Assembly: GCF_013408415.1 (NCBI RefSeq)
Contig: NZ_JACCAA010000001.1
Location: 2,914,001-2,978,000 of the forward strand
DNA from: Nocardioides daedukensis
GTDB taxonomy: Bacteria > Actinomycetota > Actinomycetes > Propionibacteriales > Nocardioidaceae
Direction of reading: 5' to 3'
Length of the DNA stretch: 64,000 bases
Shown here: positions 17,199 to 26,549 of the stretch, in pieces
Layout of the letters: every line of letters starts with the position of its first letter
Numbering within the stretch: the first letter of the stretch is position 1
Translations under genes and position numbers: made by a program
Notes under the pieces: generated by a model
Told to the model about the DNA's origin: nothing
Databases searched by the model: none
What the model saw: the letters and a program-made list of their open reading frames with translations, nothing else

Positions 17199-18222
17199 CT
17201 CCCGAACCGCGAAGGCCAACCGCACCAAGACGCTCCTCGTCGGTGGCGCGCTGCTGATCGCCGGCCTCGCGCTGCTCATCTTCGGCTGGAGTACGCCGTC
17301 ACTGGTCCTGGCCGCCAAGGCCGCGATGGTGCTGATCGGCATCGTGCTCGTCTTCCAGGGCACGAACCGTCTCATCGAGGCCATCCGCGGCGAGCGCGTC
17401 GACCTGCTCTTCGGTGCCAGCATGGTCTGGCTGGTGCTGATCATCGCGCTGGCGATCCTGGCCCCGTTCCTGCCACTCGGCGAGCACAACGACGTCGCCA
17501 AGTCGCTGATGAACGAGACCAACGTGCCGCCGAAGCTGCTGAGCGAGAACCCGCTCGGCACCAACAACCAGGGCCTCGACCTGCTTTCACGTGCGATCCA
17601 CGGAGCCCGCACCTCGCTGATGATCTCGCTGCTCGCGGTCGCCATCGGCACCGTGGTCGGCGGAGCGGTCGGCGTCGTCGCCGGCTACTTCCGCAAGGGA
17701 GTCGACAGCGCGATCGGCATCCTGACCAACGCGTTGCTCGCGGTGCCGCCGCTGATCCTGCTGATCGCCCTGAGCACCTTCCTCGACCCGAGCGTCAGGA
17801 ACATGGCACTGGCCCTGTCCCTGCTGACGATCCCCGGCATGGTGCGCCTGGCCCGGGCCAACACGATCTCCTTCGCCCAGCGCGAGTTCGTGATGGCCGC
17901 CCGACTGATGGGGGCCAACCGGATGCGCGTCATGGTCCGCGAGCTCGTGCCCAACGTCGTGTTCCCGGTCTTCTCGATGGCCGTGGTGATGATCTCCGTG
18001 CTCATCGTGGCCGAGGCCTCGCTGAGCTTCCTCGGGCTGGGCATCCAGCAGCCCGACCCGACCTGGGGCAACATGATCTCCGAGGGTGAGGGTGGCGTGA
18101 TGGAGGACTACCCGCACATCGTGCTGGTGCCCGGTGTGTTCCTGTTCCTGACCGTCTTCGCCTTCAACCTCCTGGGCGAGAAGGCCCAGAAGAAGTGGGA
18201 CACGAGGAGTGCCAAGCTGTGA
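17185..18222 (+). CDS. ABC transporter permease, DppC/OppC type
   Basis: A 345-residue permease. An extra N-terminal pair of hydrophobic segments (about residues 16-55) precedes the usual OppC core: NPLGTNNQGLDLLSRAIHGARTSLMISL, the EAA loop with ARLMGANRMRVMVRELVPNV, and EASLSFLGLGIQQPDPTWGNMI. The start may be GTG 17185 or ATG 17191; both overlap the end of the first permease. Its stop overlaps the GTG of the ATPase gene (GTGA), so the operon is tightly coupled. Confidence 0.92.
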   Translation: MFMHSSRTAKANRTKTLLVGGALLIAGLALLIFGWSTPSLVLAAKAAMVLIGIVLVFQGTNRLIEAIRGERVDLLFGASMVWLVLIIALAILAPFLPLGEHNDVAKSLMNETNVPPKLLSENPLGTNNQGLDLLSRAIHGARTSLMISLLAVAIGTVVGGAVGVVAGYFRKGVDSAIGILTNALLAVPPLILLIALSTFLDPSVRNMALALSLLTIPGMVRLARANTISFAQREFVMAARLMGANRMRVMVRELVPNVVFPVFSMAVVMISVLIVAEASLSFLGLGIQQPDPTWGNMISEGEGGVMEDYPHIVLVPGVFLFLTVFAFNLLGEKAQKKWDTRSAKL

Positions 18223-19289
18223 GTGATCCGAACCAGGTGAGCACCAAGGGTGCTCCCGTGCTCGAGGTCGACGACCTCCGCACGACATTCCTCACGCCCC
18301 GCGGACCGGTCCGTGCCGTGGACGGTGTCTCGCTGCGCGTCGCCGCCGGTGAGACCGTCGGCATCGTCGGCGAGTCCGGCTCCGGCAAGTCCGTCTTCGG
18401 ACGCACCGCGATGGGCCTGATCTCGAACGGTCCGACCACCGAGGTGACGGGTCGGGTGTCCATCAACGGGCACGACGTACACGCCATGAAGCCCCGGGAC
18501 CGCCGCAAGCTGTGGGGCCCCGAGGTGGCGATGGTCTTCCAGGACCCGATGACCTCGCTGAACCCGGTGAAGAAGGTGGGCACGCACCTCACCGAGACCC
18601 TGCGGCTGCACCTGAAGGTCGGCGCCAAGGAGGCCAACGAGCGGGCCATCGACCTGCTGCGCCAGGTCTTCATCCCGGAGCCCGCACGTCGGATGAAGCA
18701 ATATCCGCACGAGCTCTCCGGCGGCATGCGCCAACGCGTGGTGATCGCGATGGCACTCGCCTGCGACCCCAAGCTGCTGATCGCCGACGAGCCCACGACG
18801 GCGCTCGACGTCACCGTGCAGAAGCAGATCCTCGACCTGCTGGCCACGCTCGCCAGCGAGCGCAACATGGCCACGATCCTGGTCAGCCACGACCTCGGCG
18901 CTGTCGAGGGACGCACCGACCGGGTGGCAGTGATGTACGCCGGGCGCACCGTCGAGACCTCGAAGACCTCCCGCGTCTTCAACTCGCCCGTGCACCCCTA
19001 CGCCGAGGCGCTGCTGGCCTCGATCCCGCGGATCTCCGACGAGCCGCACACCGTGCTGCGCGCCATCGAGGGCACGCCGCCCAACATGCTCATCCCGCCG
19101 CCGGGTTGCCGTTTCGCGCCGCGTTGCCGGCTCGCGGTGGACCTGTGTCGTGAGGAGTCGCCCGAGCTGCTCGAGCACGGGGACGGTTCCGGCCAGCAGC
19201 ACCTTGCGGCCTGCCACTTCCCGCTCGTCCCCGCAGGGTCCGAGGTCCTGGTCCCCGCCCCCGGTTCCGCCCACGAAGAGGTGTCCTGA
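18219..19289 (+). CDS. ABC transporter ATP-binding protein, DppD/OppD type
   Basis: A 356-residue ATPase with Walker A GESGSGKS, Q-loop FQDPMTSLNP, signature LSGGMRQRV, Walker B LLIADEPTTALD and the switch His in LVSHDLG. The C-terminal oligopeptide extension with Cys residues (GCRFAPRCRLAVDLC, then ACHFP) is the OppD/DppD hallmark that can bind an Fe-S cluster. GTG 18219 is chosen because it overlaps the previous stop by four bases; an upstream in-frame start would run into the permease gene. Confidence 0.92.
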   Translation: MSDPNQVSTKGAPVLEVDDLRTTFLTPRGPVRAVDGVSLRVAAGETVGIVGESGSGKSVFGRTAMGLISNGPTTEVTGRVSINGHDVHAMKPRDRRKLWGPEVAMVFQDPMTSLNPVKKVGTHLTETLRLHLKVGAKEANERAIDLLRQVFIPEPARRMKQYPHELSGGMRQRVVIAMALACDPKLLIADEPTTALDVTVQKQILDLLATLASERNMATILVSHDLGAVEGRTDRVAVMYAGRTVETSKTSRVFNSPVHPYAEALLASIPRISDEPHTVLRAIEGTPPNMLIPPPGCRFAPRCRLAVDLCREESPELLEHGDGSGQQHLAACHFPLVPAGSEVLVPAPGSAHEEVS

Positions 19290-19290
19290 C

Positions 19291-20322
19291 ATGGCAGGCA
19301 GTGGAGTGGCGCACATGCGTCCCGAGTCCGACCCGGTGCTCTCGGTCGACCAGATGGTGGTCGAGTTCCCGGTCGGACGCGGGCAGAAGGTGCACGCCGT
19401 CTCGGGAATGAACATCGACCTGCTGCCGGGGGAGACCCTGGGCATCCTCGGTGAGTCCGGCTGCGGCAAGTCCAGCGCCGGCCGGGCGATCATGCAGGAG
19501 CCGTCGCCGACTTCCGGGACCGTCCGGCTGCTCGACCACGAGCTGACCGGCCTGAAGATCAAGCCACTTCGCAAGGCTCGTTCGCGGATGCAGATGATCA
19601 TGCAGGACCCGGTCTCGTCGCTGAACCCTCGCCGTCGGGTCCGTGACCTGGTCGCCGAGGGCCTGGCGATCTGGGGATATGACGGCGACGACATGGACGC
19701 CTCGATCAGGGAGACGCTGACTGCGGTCGGTCTCGACCCGGACGCGGTCTGGGACCGTCGACCGCACGAGCTCTCGGGAGGTCAGTGCCAGCGGGTGTGC
19801 ATCGCTCGTGCCCTGATGATGAACCCCGACGTGCTGATCTGCGACGAGCCGGTCTCCGCGCTCGACGTGTCGGTCCAGGCCCAGATCCTGAACCTGCTGG
19901 AGAGGACCAAGGAGAAGTACGACCTGTCGATGATCTTCATCGCCCACGACGTCTCCGTGGTCAAGAACATCAGCGACCGGGTAATGGTGCTCTACCTCGG
20001 CAAGACCTGCGAGGTGCTGCCGTCCCAGGGGATGCAGACGCGTGCGTTGCACCCCTACACCCGGACCCTGATCGCCTCGATCCCCGGTGGTGAGCAGGCG
20101 TTCTCCTCCGACGACCCGGTCGCTGGTGACCTGGTCGAGGAGAAGCCTCGCTCGGCGGCCACCACGGAGCTGCCCTCGCCGCTCAACCCGCCCTCGGGCT
20201 GCCGGTTCCGGACCCGCTGCCCGCTGGCCACTGAGCAGTGTGCCGCCGAGGAGCCGCAGCTGCGTGAGGTCGGGCAGGGGCACTTCATCGCCTGCCACAA
20301 CGTGGCCACCGGCATCGTCTGA
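19291..20322 (+). CDS. ABC transporter ATP-binding protein, DppF/OppF type
   Basis: A 343-residue ATPase with Walker A GESGCGKS, QDPVSSLNPRRRV, signature LSGGQCQRV, Walker B VLICDEPVSALD, the switch in IAHDVS and the Cys-containing tail GCRFRTRCPLATEQC, then ACHN. It is the last gene of the importer operon, one base after the previous stop, and is followed by a terminator at 20340. Start at ATG 19291; ATG 19315 is an alternative. Confidence 0.92.
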   Translation: MAGSGVAHMRPESDPVLSVDQMVVEFPVGRGQKVHAVSGMNIDLLPGETLGILGESGCGKSSAGRAIMQEPSPTSGTVRLLDHELTGLKIKPLRKARSRMQMIMQDPVSSLNPRRRVRDLVAEGLAIWGYDGDDMDASIRETLTAVGLDPDAVWDRRPHELSGGQCQRVCIARALMMNPDVLICDEPVSALDVSVQAQILNLLERTKEKYDLSMIFIAHDVSVVKNISDRVMVLYLGKTCEVLPSQGMQTRALHPYTRTLIASIPGGEQAFSSDDPVAGDLVEEKPRSAATTELPSPLNPPSGCRFRTRCPLATEQCAAEEPQLREVGQGHFIACHNVATGIV

Positions 20323-20339
20323 GCCTGCTTCACGACCTG

Positions 20340-20374
20340 CACCCCAGCGTCCCCGTCACAGGGGCGCTGGGGTG
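20340..20374 (+). terminator. Terminator of the ABC operon
   Basis: CACCCCAGCG pairs with CGCTGGGGTG, extended by CCCC/GGGG around a short loop, 18 nt after the DppF-like stop. Strong GC-rich hairpin without a long U tract. Confidence 0.75.
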
Positions 20375-20516
20375 TAGGCGTTCTGGGTCATCCGCGACTC
20401 AAGGTGCCCGTCACGGGACCGTGCCGCGTGGGAGACGCCGTACGCCGTGGGGGTGGGGGTCAAACTAGTCCCACGGGTCGCGAGACCTGGAGTACCCCTG
20501 AGGAGTGTTAAGTGGT

Positions 20517-21050
20517 GTGAGGCTATCCCCGCAGGAAGAGCAACGAGCCGAAGAATTCTACTTGGCCGTCATACCACGCCTCATAGCCATGCTCTACGTG
20601 TTCACAGGCTCTCGAGACGACGCCGAAGATATTGCACAAGAGGCATTCGTTCGGATGCTCAAGCGATGGGGCCACATCAATCGTTACGATTCCCCCGAAG
20701 CGTGGATTCGCCTGGTGGCCACACGCCTGGCACTCACCCGCAGGCGAAATCTGACCCGCCAGCGCACTGCTCCCTCAGTCGACATCGACACAGAGCCTGC
20801 AGTACCGCAGGATCCAAGCCAGCGACTGGACCTGGAGCAGTTGGTGCGACATCTGTCCCGGGAGCAGAGAGAGGCAGTCGTCCTGCACTACCTGTGCGAC
20901 CTGTCCATCCAGGAGACCGCAAACTCCCTCGGGACGACCCCATCAGCCGTCAAGAATCGGCTACTACGCGCCCGCGACCAACTTGCGCGACTGATGCCCT
21001 CGCCAGGCCCAGGGTTACAAGACTGGAAAGGAACCGATCATCATGGATGA
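20517..21050 (+). CDS. ECF RNA polymerase sigma factor (SigE/sigma-70 region 2 and 4)
   Basis: A protein of about 177 residues with region 2 (YVFTGSRDDAEDIAQEAFVRMLKRWG) and region 4 (LSREQREAVVLHYLCDLSIQETANSLGTTPSAVKNRLLRARDQL), the layout of ECF sigma factors. GTG 20517 is preferred because AGGAG lies just upstream (20501-20505); GTG 20505 is possible. The DNA is clearly less GC-rich than its neighbours (A/T-ending codons such as ATA, CCA and TCA), suggesting a separate origin. The stop overlaps the next gene by eight bases, the usual coupling of an ECF sigma factor with its partner. Confidence 0.88.
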   Translation: MRLSPQEEQRAEEFYLAVIPRLIAMLYVFTGSRDDAEDIAQEAFVRMLKRWGHINRYDSPEAWIRLVATRLALTRRRNLTRQRTAPSVDIDTEPAVPQDPSQRLDLEQLVRHLSREQREAVVLHYLCDLSIQETANSLGTTPSAVKNRLLRARDQLARLMPSPGPGLQDWKGTDHHG

Positions 21051-21681
21051 TTTCGCAGACGCCTTGGAGGGCTCGCTCCGAAACTCGACCAGTGCCCCGT
21101 CAGCCACCTTTCAGGAACTCCTCAGCCAAGCTCGGCGCGAATCTCGTCGCAAGGCGTGGACCGTTGCCGGTTGTTTCGTGGCTGCGTCTCTCGCGGTCCT
21201 GGTAGCCGCACCTCTCGGATGGTCCGCCATCAACGATCAGGAACGCTCCCCGGTCGCCGGCGACCCCAATGCCCCAGGGGTTACAGAAATCGCTCCGGGC
21301 TACGCGATGGAGCTTCCTGAAGCGTGGTCTTCTGACCCGGTCGCGTGTGCCGACTCCTCGGCGACCTTCTTCACAACGCCCCCAGCCGATCCATGCCTTG
21401 ACCGCTACACCCCACAGGTGATCGTTGACTCCTTGGATTCACCGACAGCCAGGTTCTATGCAGGACGGTTTCGGGGCATGGAACCTGCGACCAACGCGCA
21501 CGGAATCGCTGTCAGAAGCGGGTTTCCCGCGTGTAAAGAAAGCCTCCCGGCCTTGTGCAGTGTTGCAGCGCAGGTGCCTGAAGCAAACGTGATTGTCGTT
21601 GCCCGATGGCGGGAATCAGAACCCAAGGATCGTGAGGCAATGCTTGAGATCCTGTCTACCATCCAGAGCATCACTGGATGA
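21043..21681 (+). CDS. Membrane-anchored protein, putative anti-sigma factor or sigma partner
   Basis: A 212-residue protein with an N-terminal cytosolic segment (about 1-38, rich in Arg near the membrane), one transmembrane helix (about 39-60, VAGCFVAASLAVLVAAPLGW) and an extracytoplasmic domain of about 150 residues with several Cys (VACADSS, DPCLDRY, FPACKES, ALCSVAA), possibly in disulfides. I do not recognise the outer domain. Its overlap with the sigma gene and the single-span topology suggest it senses an outside signal and holds the sigma factor. No HxxxCxxC zinc anti-sigma motif is visible, so the role is inferred. Confidence 0.65.
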   Translation: MDDFADALEGSLRNSTSAPSATFQELLSQARRESRRKAWTVAGCFVAASLAVLVAAPLGWSAINDQERSPVAGDPNAPGVTEIAPGYAMELPEAWSSDPVACADSSATFFTTPPADPCLDRYTPQVIVDSLDSPTARFYAGRFRGMEPATNAHGIAVRSGFPACKESLPALCSVAAQVPEANVIVVARWRESEPKDREAMLEILSTIQSITG

Positions 21682-21713
21682 GGAACCTGCTCAGCAGGTC
21701 TTGGGGAAAGCAC

Positions 21714-21748
21714 AAGAGCCCGGCCCCCCGAAAGGGGACCGGGCTCTT
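21714..21748. terminator. Bidirectional terminator between sigma-partner and binding-protein genes
   Basis: AAGAGCCCGG pairs with CCGGGCTCTT, with CCCC/GGGG inside and a GAAA loop. It lies between two convergent genes and has A and T residues on the outer ends, so it can act on both strands. Confidence 0.8.
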
Positions 21749-21774
21749 CGGTTCGGGTCAGCTGACCCGATCGA

Positions 21775-23394
21775 TCACTTCTTCTCGATCCAGGCGTCGT
21801 CGAACAGGACGATGGTCTCGCCGGTGCCCTTGATGCCGTGGACGTTCTTCTGCCAGATGTCGACCATCGCGCCGGAGCTGATCGTGACGGCCGGGACGTC
21901 CTCGGCGTAGAGCGCCTCGATCCTGGTCAGCACGTCCTTCGCGTCCTCAGGCGTCTTCTTGCCCTGGAGCTCCTGAATCAAGGCGTCCATCTCCGGGCTG
22001 GAGTAGCCACCACCGTTGGTTGGGGACCCGGTGCCGAGGGCAGTGGCGATGCGGCTGTAGACGCCCTCCTCGTGCACTGAGATCGCGGCGGCGGCGATGT
22101 CGAAGTCCTTGTCGATGTAGATCTTCTGGGTCTGGTCCGCGACGTTCTGGACCAGATCCAGTTCGACGTCGAAACCGACGGCCTCGAGCATCGCCTGGAT
22201 GGCGACCGCGCCGGCCTGGGAGGCCTGCTCGGAGCGGGCGATGATGCTGATCTTGCCGTCGTAGCCGTCGGCCTTGGCTTCCTCGAGCAACTTCTTCGCG
22301 GCCTTCTGGTCAACCTCGGGCTCCTCGACTCCGGGAGACCAGATCGAGCTCTCGCCGAGGAGCAGCTTGGTCGGGTTGCCGCCACCGTTGGCGGTGCGCT
22401 CGAGATAGATCTCCGGGTCGAAGGCGAGCGCGATCGCCTGGCGGACGCGCTTGTCCTCACCCGGGCGACCCTTGACCGCGTTGATCCACAGGTTGTTGGC
22501 CGAGCCGGTGTGGTTGACCATGCCGGGGACGCCGTCGGTGATCGCCTCGTCGACGACCTCGGTTCCACGCAGGTAGGCCACGTCGATCCCGCCGGACTTG
22601 AAGGAGTCATAGGCCGTGGCGTCGGCGCCGAGCAGCACGAACTCGATCTTGTCGAGGTTCGGGCGGCCGTCGAAGTAGTCCTCGTTGGCGACGACCACGG
22701 TCTTCTCGGCCGGGGCATAGCTCTCGAACTTGAACGGGCCGGCACCGATCGGCTTGAAGGCAGCCGGGTCCGGGTTGGCATAGGCGGCGGGAGCCATGAT
22801 CATGCCGGGACCGGTGGTGAACATGTTCGCGAACGTGGGCCATGCGTGGTTCAGCGTGATCGTGACGGTCAGGTCGTCCGTGGCCTTGATCGACTTGATC
22901 TCCTGCTTGAGCAGGGTGGCGTTGAGGCCATAGCTGTTCACGTAGTAGTTGAGGCTGCCGACGACGGCCTCGGCGTCCAGCGGAGTGCCGTCGGTGAACT
23001 TCACGCCGTCGCGGAGCTTGATCGTCCAGGTCACATCGTCGCTGGACTCGAGCGACTCGGCGAGCTGCGGTTCGTAGGCGTTCTTCTCACCGTTGTAACG
23101 GACCAGGGTGTCGTAGAGCGCGGCGAGGATGTTGCCGCCCGTGGAACCGGTCGGGTAGGTCTGGGTCGGGTTGAAGCCGCGTGCCTCGGAGTACTCCGCG
23201 ACGCGAAGGGTGCCGCCCTTGACCGGCTCGCCCTTCGGCTCGGAGACGTTCATCATGCGGGTGGTGTAGTCGATGCCGCCGTCCGACTTGTCCTTCGAGT
23301 CGTTGTCGGCGCTCGAGGCACATCCGCTGGCGACCAGGGCCGTCGTAGCCAGTAGCCCCGCCCATCGCATGCGGGTGGTGATGCGTGTGTTCAC
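21775..23394 (-). CDS. ABC transporter substrate-binding lipoprotein, family 5
   Basis: A 539-residue exported lipoprotein of the peptide/nickel binding family. The signal peptide TRMRWAGLLATTALVASGC ends in a lipobox, with the lipidated Cys at about residue 24. The core has GGTLRVAEYSEARGFNPTQ, LAESLESSDDVTWTIKLRDGVKFTDGTPLDAEAVV and APAAYANPDPAAFKPIGAGPFKFESYAPAE, all SBP_bac_5 hallmarks. GTG 23394 is the start, preceded by GGAGG. It encodes the missing binding protein of the importer at 16248-20322, separated from it by the sigma insert. It is divergent from the amidase gene, with the island motif between. Confidence 0.9.
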   Translation of the reverse strand: MNTRITTRMRWAGLLATTALVASGCASSADNDSKDKSDGGIDYTTRMMNVSEPKGEPVKGGTLRVAEYSEARGFNPTQTYPTGSTGGNILAALYDTLVRYNGEKNAYEPQLAESLESSDDVTWTIKLRDGVKFTDGTPLDAEAVVGSLNYYVNSYGLNATLLKQEIKSIKATDDLTVTITLNHAWPTFANMFTTGPGMIMAPAAYANPDPAAFKPIGAGPFKFESYAPAEKTVVVANEDYFDGRPNLDKIEFVLLGADATAYDSFKSGGIDVAYLRGTEVVDEAITDGVPGMVNHTGSANNLWINAVKGRPGEDKRVRQAIALAFDPEIYLERTANGGGNPTKLLLGESSIWSPGVEEPEVDQKAAKKLLEEAKADGYDGKISIIARSEQASQAGAVAIQAMLEAVGFDVELDLVQNVADQTQKIYIDKDFDIAAAAISVHEEGVYSRIATALGTGSPTNGGGYSSPEMDALIQELQGKKTPEDAKDVLTRIEALYAEDVPAVTISSGAMVDIWQKNVHGIKGTGETIVLFDDAWIEKK

Positions 23395-23489
23395 TGTGTC
23401 CTCCACTTGGTACCGGTGCTCCGAGATCACCCTGGTTGTGTCTGCCGTCACAGAGTGGACGCACCCGCTATGTCCCATTAGGGTGCATC

Positions 23490-23503
23490 CCACTCACCGG
23501 GAG
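23490..23503 (+). promoter_or_regulatory. Island motif between binding-protein and amidase genes
   Basis: CCACTCACCGGGAG, 13 of 14 matches to the copy at 2004, almost midway between the two divergent starts (95 nt from GTG 23394 and 99 nt from ATG 23603). It is one of the best matches in the set and links these two genes to the steroid operons. Confidence 0.5.
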
Positions 23504-23602
23504 GTCGCGCCAATCAGGTCGCGTGGTGACCTGTGTCCCGGCTGGTCCGTTCTCCGGGACATCGACAGTGGTGATCCACGTCGCACTCCTAGCGTGGGTT
23601 CC

Positions 23603-25021
23603 ATGACTGATTCAGCAACCCGCCTGCCCGACACGGACGCGACCGGAATGGCTGCCATGGTCCGTGAGGGCGAGGTCAGCGCGCGCGAGCTCGTGGAGAC
23701 CGCCATCGCCCGGATCGAGCAGATGAACCCAGAGTTCAATGCGGTGGTCGCGACCCGCTTCGAGGAGGCGCTGGCCGAGGTCGACGCCGGACTTCCGCAG
23801 GGGCCGCTGACGGGCGTCCCGGTCCTGATCAAGGACCTGAACATGGCAGTCAAGGGACTGCCCAGCACGCATGGCAGTCGACTCTTCGCCGAGAACATGC
23901 CGGCCGATGACGCCGAGCTGGTCGCCCGCTACAAGCGGGCCGGGATGGTGGTCCTCGGGATGAGCAACAGTCCCGAGTTCGGGTTGAGCCCGAGCACCGA
24001 GCCGGCACTGCACGGTCCGACCCGCAATCCTCGCAACCTCGACCGGTCCGCCGGCGGCTCGAGCGGTGGCTCCGCGGCCGCCGTCGCTGCCGGGATGGTG
24101 CCGGTGGCACACGCCAGTGACGGTGGGGGCTCGATCCGGATCCCGGCCTCGATCAACGGTCTGGTCGGGCTCAAGCCCAGCCGAGGTCGGGTGAGCAGCT
24201 TCCCGGTCCCCTCCACGCTGAGTGCGCCGGCCTCCGTGCACCACGCGGTGACCACGTCGGTGCGCGACAGCGCGGTCCTGCTCGACATCTCCGCCAGCCG
24301 GGTGCTCGGCACGGTGATCGGCATCCAGGAACCGTCGATGTCGTTCACCGAGCACGCCGCGACACCCCCGCGCCCGCTCCGGATCGCTGTCGCCACCAGC
24401 CTCGGTGAGAGCGCCGTCCAGACCCAGGCCGACATCGTCGAGGTGGTCGAGCAGACCGCGAAGCTGTGCGAGTCGCTCGGCCACACCGTGGTCCCGGTCC
24501 CGGTGCCCCACGACGCCGCCGGACTCCAGACCCAGACCGCGCCCCTGATGGGGGTGGCGTTCGCTGCGAGCGTGCAGGCACGACTTGCCCAGCTGGGTCG
24601 CGAGCTCGCGGACGACGACCTCGAGCCGTTCAGCCGGATCCTGTTCGAGCACTACTCGGCGCTGCCGGCCACCCAGCTCACCGCTGCACTGGTTGCCTGC
24701 CAGCAGGCCGGGTGGCAGTTCGGCCGCCTCTTCGCCGAGTACGACGTGATCCTGACGCCGACGCTCGCCGCGTCGCCGCCCGAGCTCGGCGTGCTGGACC
24801 CGACCAACCCCGAGGCGATGTACACACGAGCAGGCACCTATGCGGCGTGGACCCAGGTCTTCAATGCCACCGGGATGCCGGCGATCTCGCTGCCGATGGG
24901 CACCGACGGACTGGGTCTCCCGGTCGGTGTCCAGCTCGGTGCCGACCTGGGCCAGGAGGGCCTGCTGCTCTCCCTCGCCGGACAGCTCGAGGCAGCCGCC
25001 CCGTGGCAGCGGCTGGCCTGA
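23603..25021 (+). CDS. Amidase-signature family hydrolase
   Basis: A 472-residue amidase-signature enzyme. The Ser-cisSer-Lys triad region is visible: the Lys in GVPVLIKDLN (about residue 76) and the Ser pair in DRSAGGSSGGSAAAVAAGMVPVAHASDGGGSIRIPAS. The C-terminal FNATGMPAISLPMG is also typical. Such enzymes hydrolyse amide bonds in diverse small molecules. It is divergent from the binding lipoprotein gene and shares its candidate operator, so it may cleave an imported amide. In a bile-acid context a conjugated (glycine or taurine) amide is an attractive but unproven substrate. Confidence 0.88.
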   Translation: MTDSATRLPDTDATGMAAMVREGEVSARELVETAIARIEQMNPEFNAVVATRFEEALAEVDAGLPQGPLTGVPVLIKDLNMAVKGLPSTHGSRLFAENMPADDAELVARYKRAGMVVLGMSNSPEFGLSPSTEPALHGPTRNPRNLDRSAGGSSGGSAAAVAAGMVPVAHASDGGGSIRIPASINGLVGLKPSRGRVSSFPVPSTLSAPASVHHAVTTSVRDSAVLLDISASRVLGTVIGIQEPSMSFTEHAATPPRPLRIAVATSLGESAVQTQADIVEVVEQTAKLCESLGHTVVPVPVPHDAAGLQTQTAPLMGVAFAASVQARLAQLGRELADDDLEPFSRILFEHYSALPATQLTAALVACQQAGWQFGRLFAEYDVILTPTLAASPPELGVLDPTNPEAMYTRAGTYAAWTQVFNATGMPAISLPMGTDGLGLPVGVQLGADLGQEGLLLSLAGQLEAAAPWQRLA

Positions 25022-25056
25022 GCGGATGACCCCAGCGATGTGCGCGTGCCGCCGGC

Positions 25057-25791
25057 ATGGGTGACCTGTTGACGCTGGCCCTGGCTGCGGCAGCCATCTT
25101 CGTCCTCGCCGCGCTCGCCCAAGCGGTCAGCGGATTCGGGTCCGCACTGCTCGCCATACCGCTGCTGGTGATGGTGATGGACCCTGTCCCGGCGGTGGTC
25201 ACGGCGACCGGCGTCAGCCTCGTCATCTCGGGTACGGCGTGGCGCCGGGAGCGTGCGCACGTGATGGTGCCGGTGGGTCGGCGCCTGGTCCTGGCCGGTG
25301 TGCTTGGCATGCCGCTCGGACTCGCCACCCTCCTGCTGGTCAGTGAACGCGCCCTCGGTATCGGCATCGGGATCCTGGTGTTGGTGACGGTGGCGGCGCT
25401 GGCCTGTCGCGTGAAGGTGCCGGACTCGCCCGGCATGCACTGGGTCGCGGGGATGATGAGCGGTGCGCTGCTCACCTCGACCGGGATGAACGGCCCACCA
25501 CTCGTGCTCGCCGTGCACGGTGTCGGCGGGTCCGCGCGCAGCACCCGAGCGACCCTCCAGACGGTCTTCACCGTGCAGGACCTGCTCGCCCTGTGCGCGT
25601 TCGCGCTGGCCGGACTCTTCAGCCAGCAGGTCGTGATCGCGATGGCCGCCGGCTGCCTCGGCATACCCCTGGGCTGGGCGATCGGGGACCGGATCTTCCA
25701 CCGGCTCAGCGAGCAGACCTTCCGCCGGGTGATCCTGGTGGGCCTGAGCCTGGCTGCGGTGACCAGCCTGGTCCAGACGACCACCCACTGA
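25057..25791 (+). CDS. TauE/SafE-family (sulfite/sulfonate exporter-type) membrane protein
   Basis: A 244-residue integral membrane protein with seven to eight hydrophobic segments. It shows the family repeat AQAVSGFGSALLAIPLL near the N-terminus and SGALLTSTGMNGPPLVL in the middle, the two TauE/SafE signature halves. Family members export sulfite, sulfoacetate or other organosulfur or carboxylate anions. It lies 35 nt after the amidase gene and is probably co-transcribed, which would fit disposal of a product released by amide hydrolysis. Confidence 0.85.
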   Translation: MGDLLTLALAAAAIFVLAALAQAVSGFGSALLAIPLLVMVMDPVPAVVTATGVSLVISGTAWRRERAHVMVPVGRRLVLAGVLGMPLGLATLLLVSERALGIGIGILVLVTVAALACRVKVPDSPGMHWVAGMMSGALLTSTGMNGPPLVLAVHGVGGSARSTRATLQTVFTVQDLLALCAFALAGLFSQQVVIAMAAGCLGIPLGWAIGDRIFHRLSEQTFRRVILVGLSLAAVTSLVQTTTH

Positions 25792-25925
25792 CTCGTCGGC
25801 ACGACCTGTGGGCCTGGCGCTGGGCGTGGTGTCGGGCACTGTTTTGACCATTGTCAGGACAGCCACCTGCCGGGTGGTCGAGGATGACGATTCGCACTCG
25901 TGAACCCTTGAGGAGACCCCCAGAC

Positions 25926-26549
25926 GTGAAGCGCCTTCCCACCCTTCTGATCGCCATCGTGGCCACCATGCTGGCCACCCTGGTGGCATCGCCCGGCCAG
26001 GCGTTGGTCTCCAACCATGACGTCCCGAAGGCCTACGAGATCGGGAAGGTCTTCCCAGGTCTCGCCAAGACCACTCGGATGCTCGACGAGGAGCGACGTT
26101 TCACGGTCCCGGGCGTGTGGTGCGCCGGCGAGAAGGAGTTCAAGGCCAAGTCAGCGATGTCGGTGCTCTACGGTCCCCGCTACTTCGCGGACTTCGAGAC
26201 CTGGGGGACGGTCAGCCGTCCCCTCCTCTCGGTCTCGGCCTATGAGTTCTCGACGACCAAGCAGGCCTCCGCGGTGATCAGCTCGTTGCGTGCACACGCG
26301 AAGAAGTGCACCTCCTACCGTGCCGAAGGGGTCTACGTCAGGACCGGCTATCTCAAGGTCGGCCGGATCGGTGACGAGCGGATCAGCATGCGCATGCAGG
26401 CCGGCGGCCAAGACTTCGGCGGCTTCCTCACCTACACCGGCGTCCGCCAGGGCCGGGTGGTGAGCATCGTGGTGACCTCCGCCGAGGACAAGATCTCCCA
26501 GGACCGGCTCACCCGACTGACCCGCCTCGCCGTCGCCAAGGCCAAGTGA
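25926..26549 (+). CDS. Secreted protein of unknown function, paralogue 1
   Basis: A 207-residue exported protein. GTG 25926 follows GAGGAG, and residues 1-28 form a signal peptide (LLIAIVATMLATLVASPGQA). The mature part has a Cys in GVWCAGEKEF and a Cys in HAKKCTSYRAEG, likely one disulfide, plus IGDERISMRMQAGG. It is clearly homologous to the next gene. The arrangement of Cys residues and strands vaguely resembles extracellular PknH-type sensor domains. I cannot assign a function. Confidence 0.8.
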   Translation: MKRLPTLLIAIVATMLATLVASPGQALVSNHDVPKAYEIGKVFPGLAKTTRMLDEERRFTVPGVWCAGEKEFKAKSAMSVLYGPRYFADFETWGTVSRPLLSVSAYEFSTTKQASAVISSLRAHAKKCTSYRAEGVYVRTGYLKVGRIGDERISMRMQAGGQDFGGFLTYTGVRQGRVVSIVVTSAEDKISQDRLTRLTRLAVAKAK

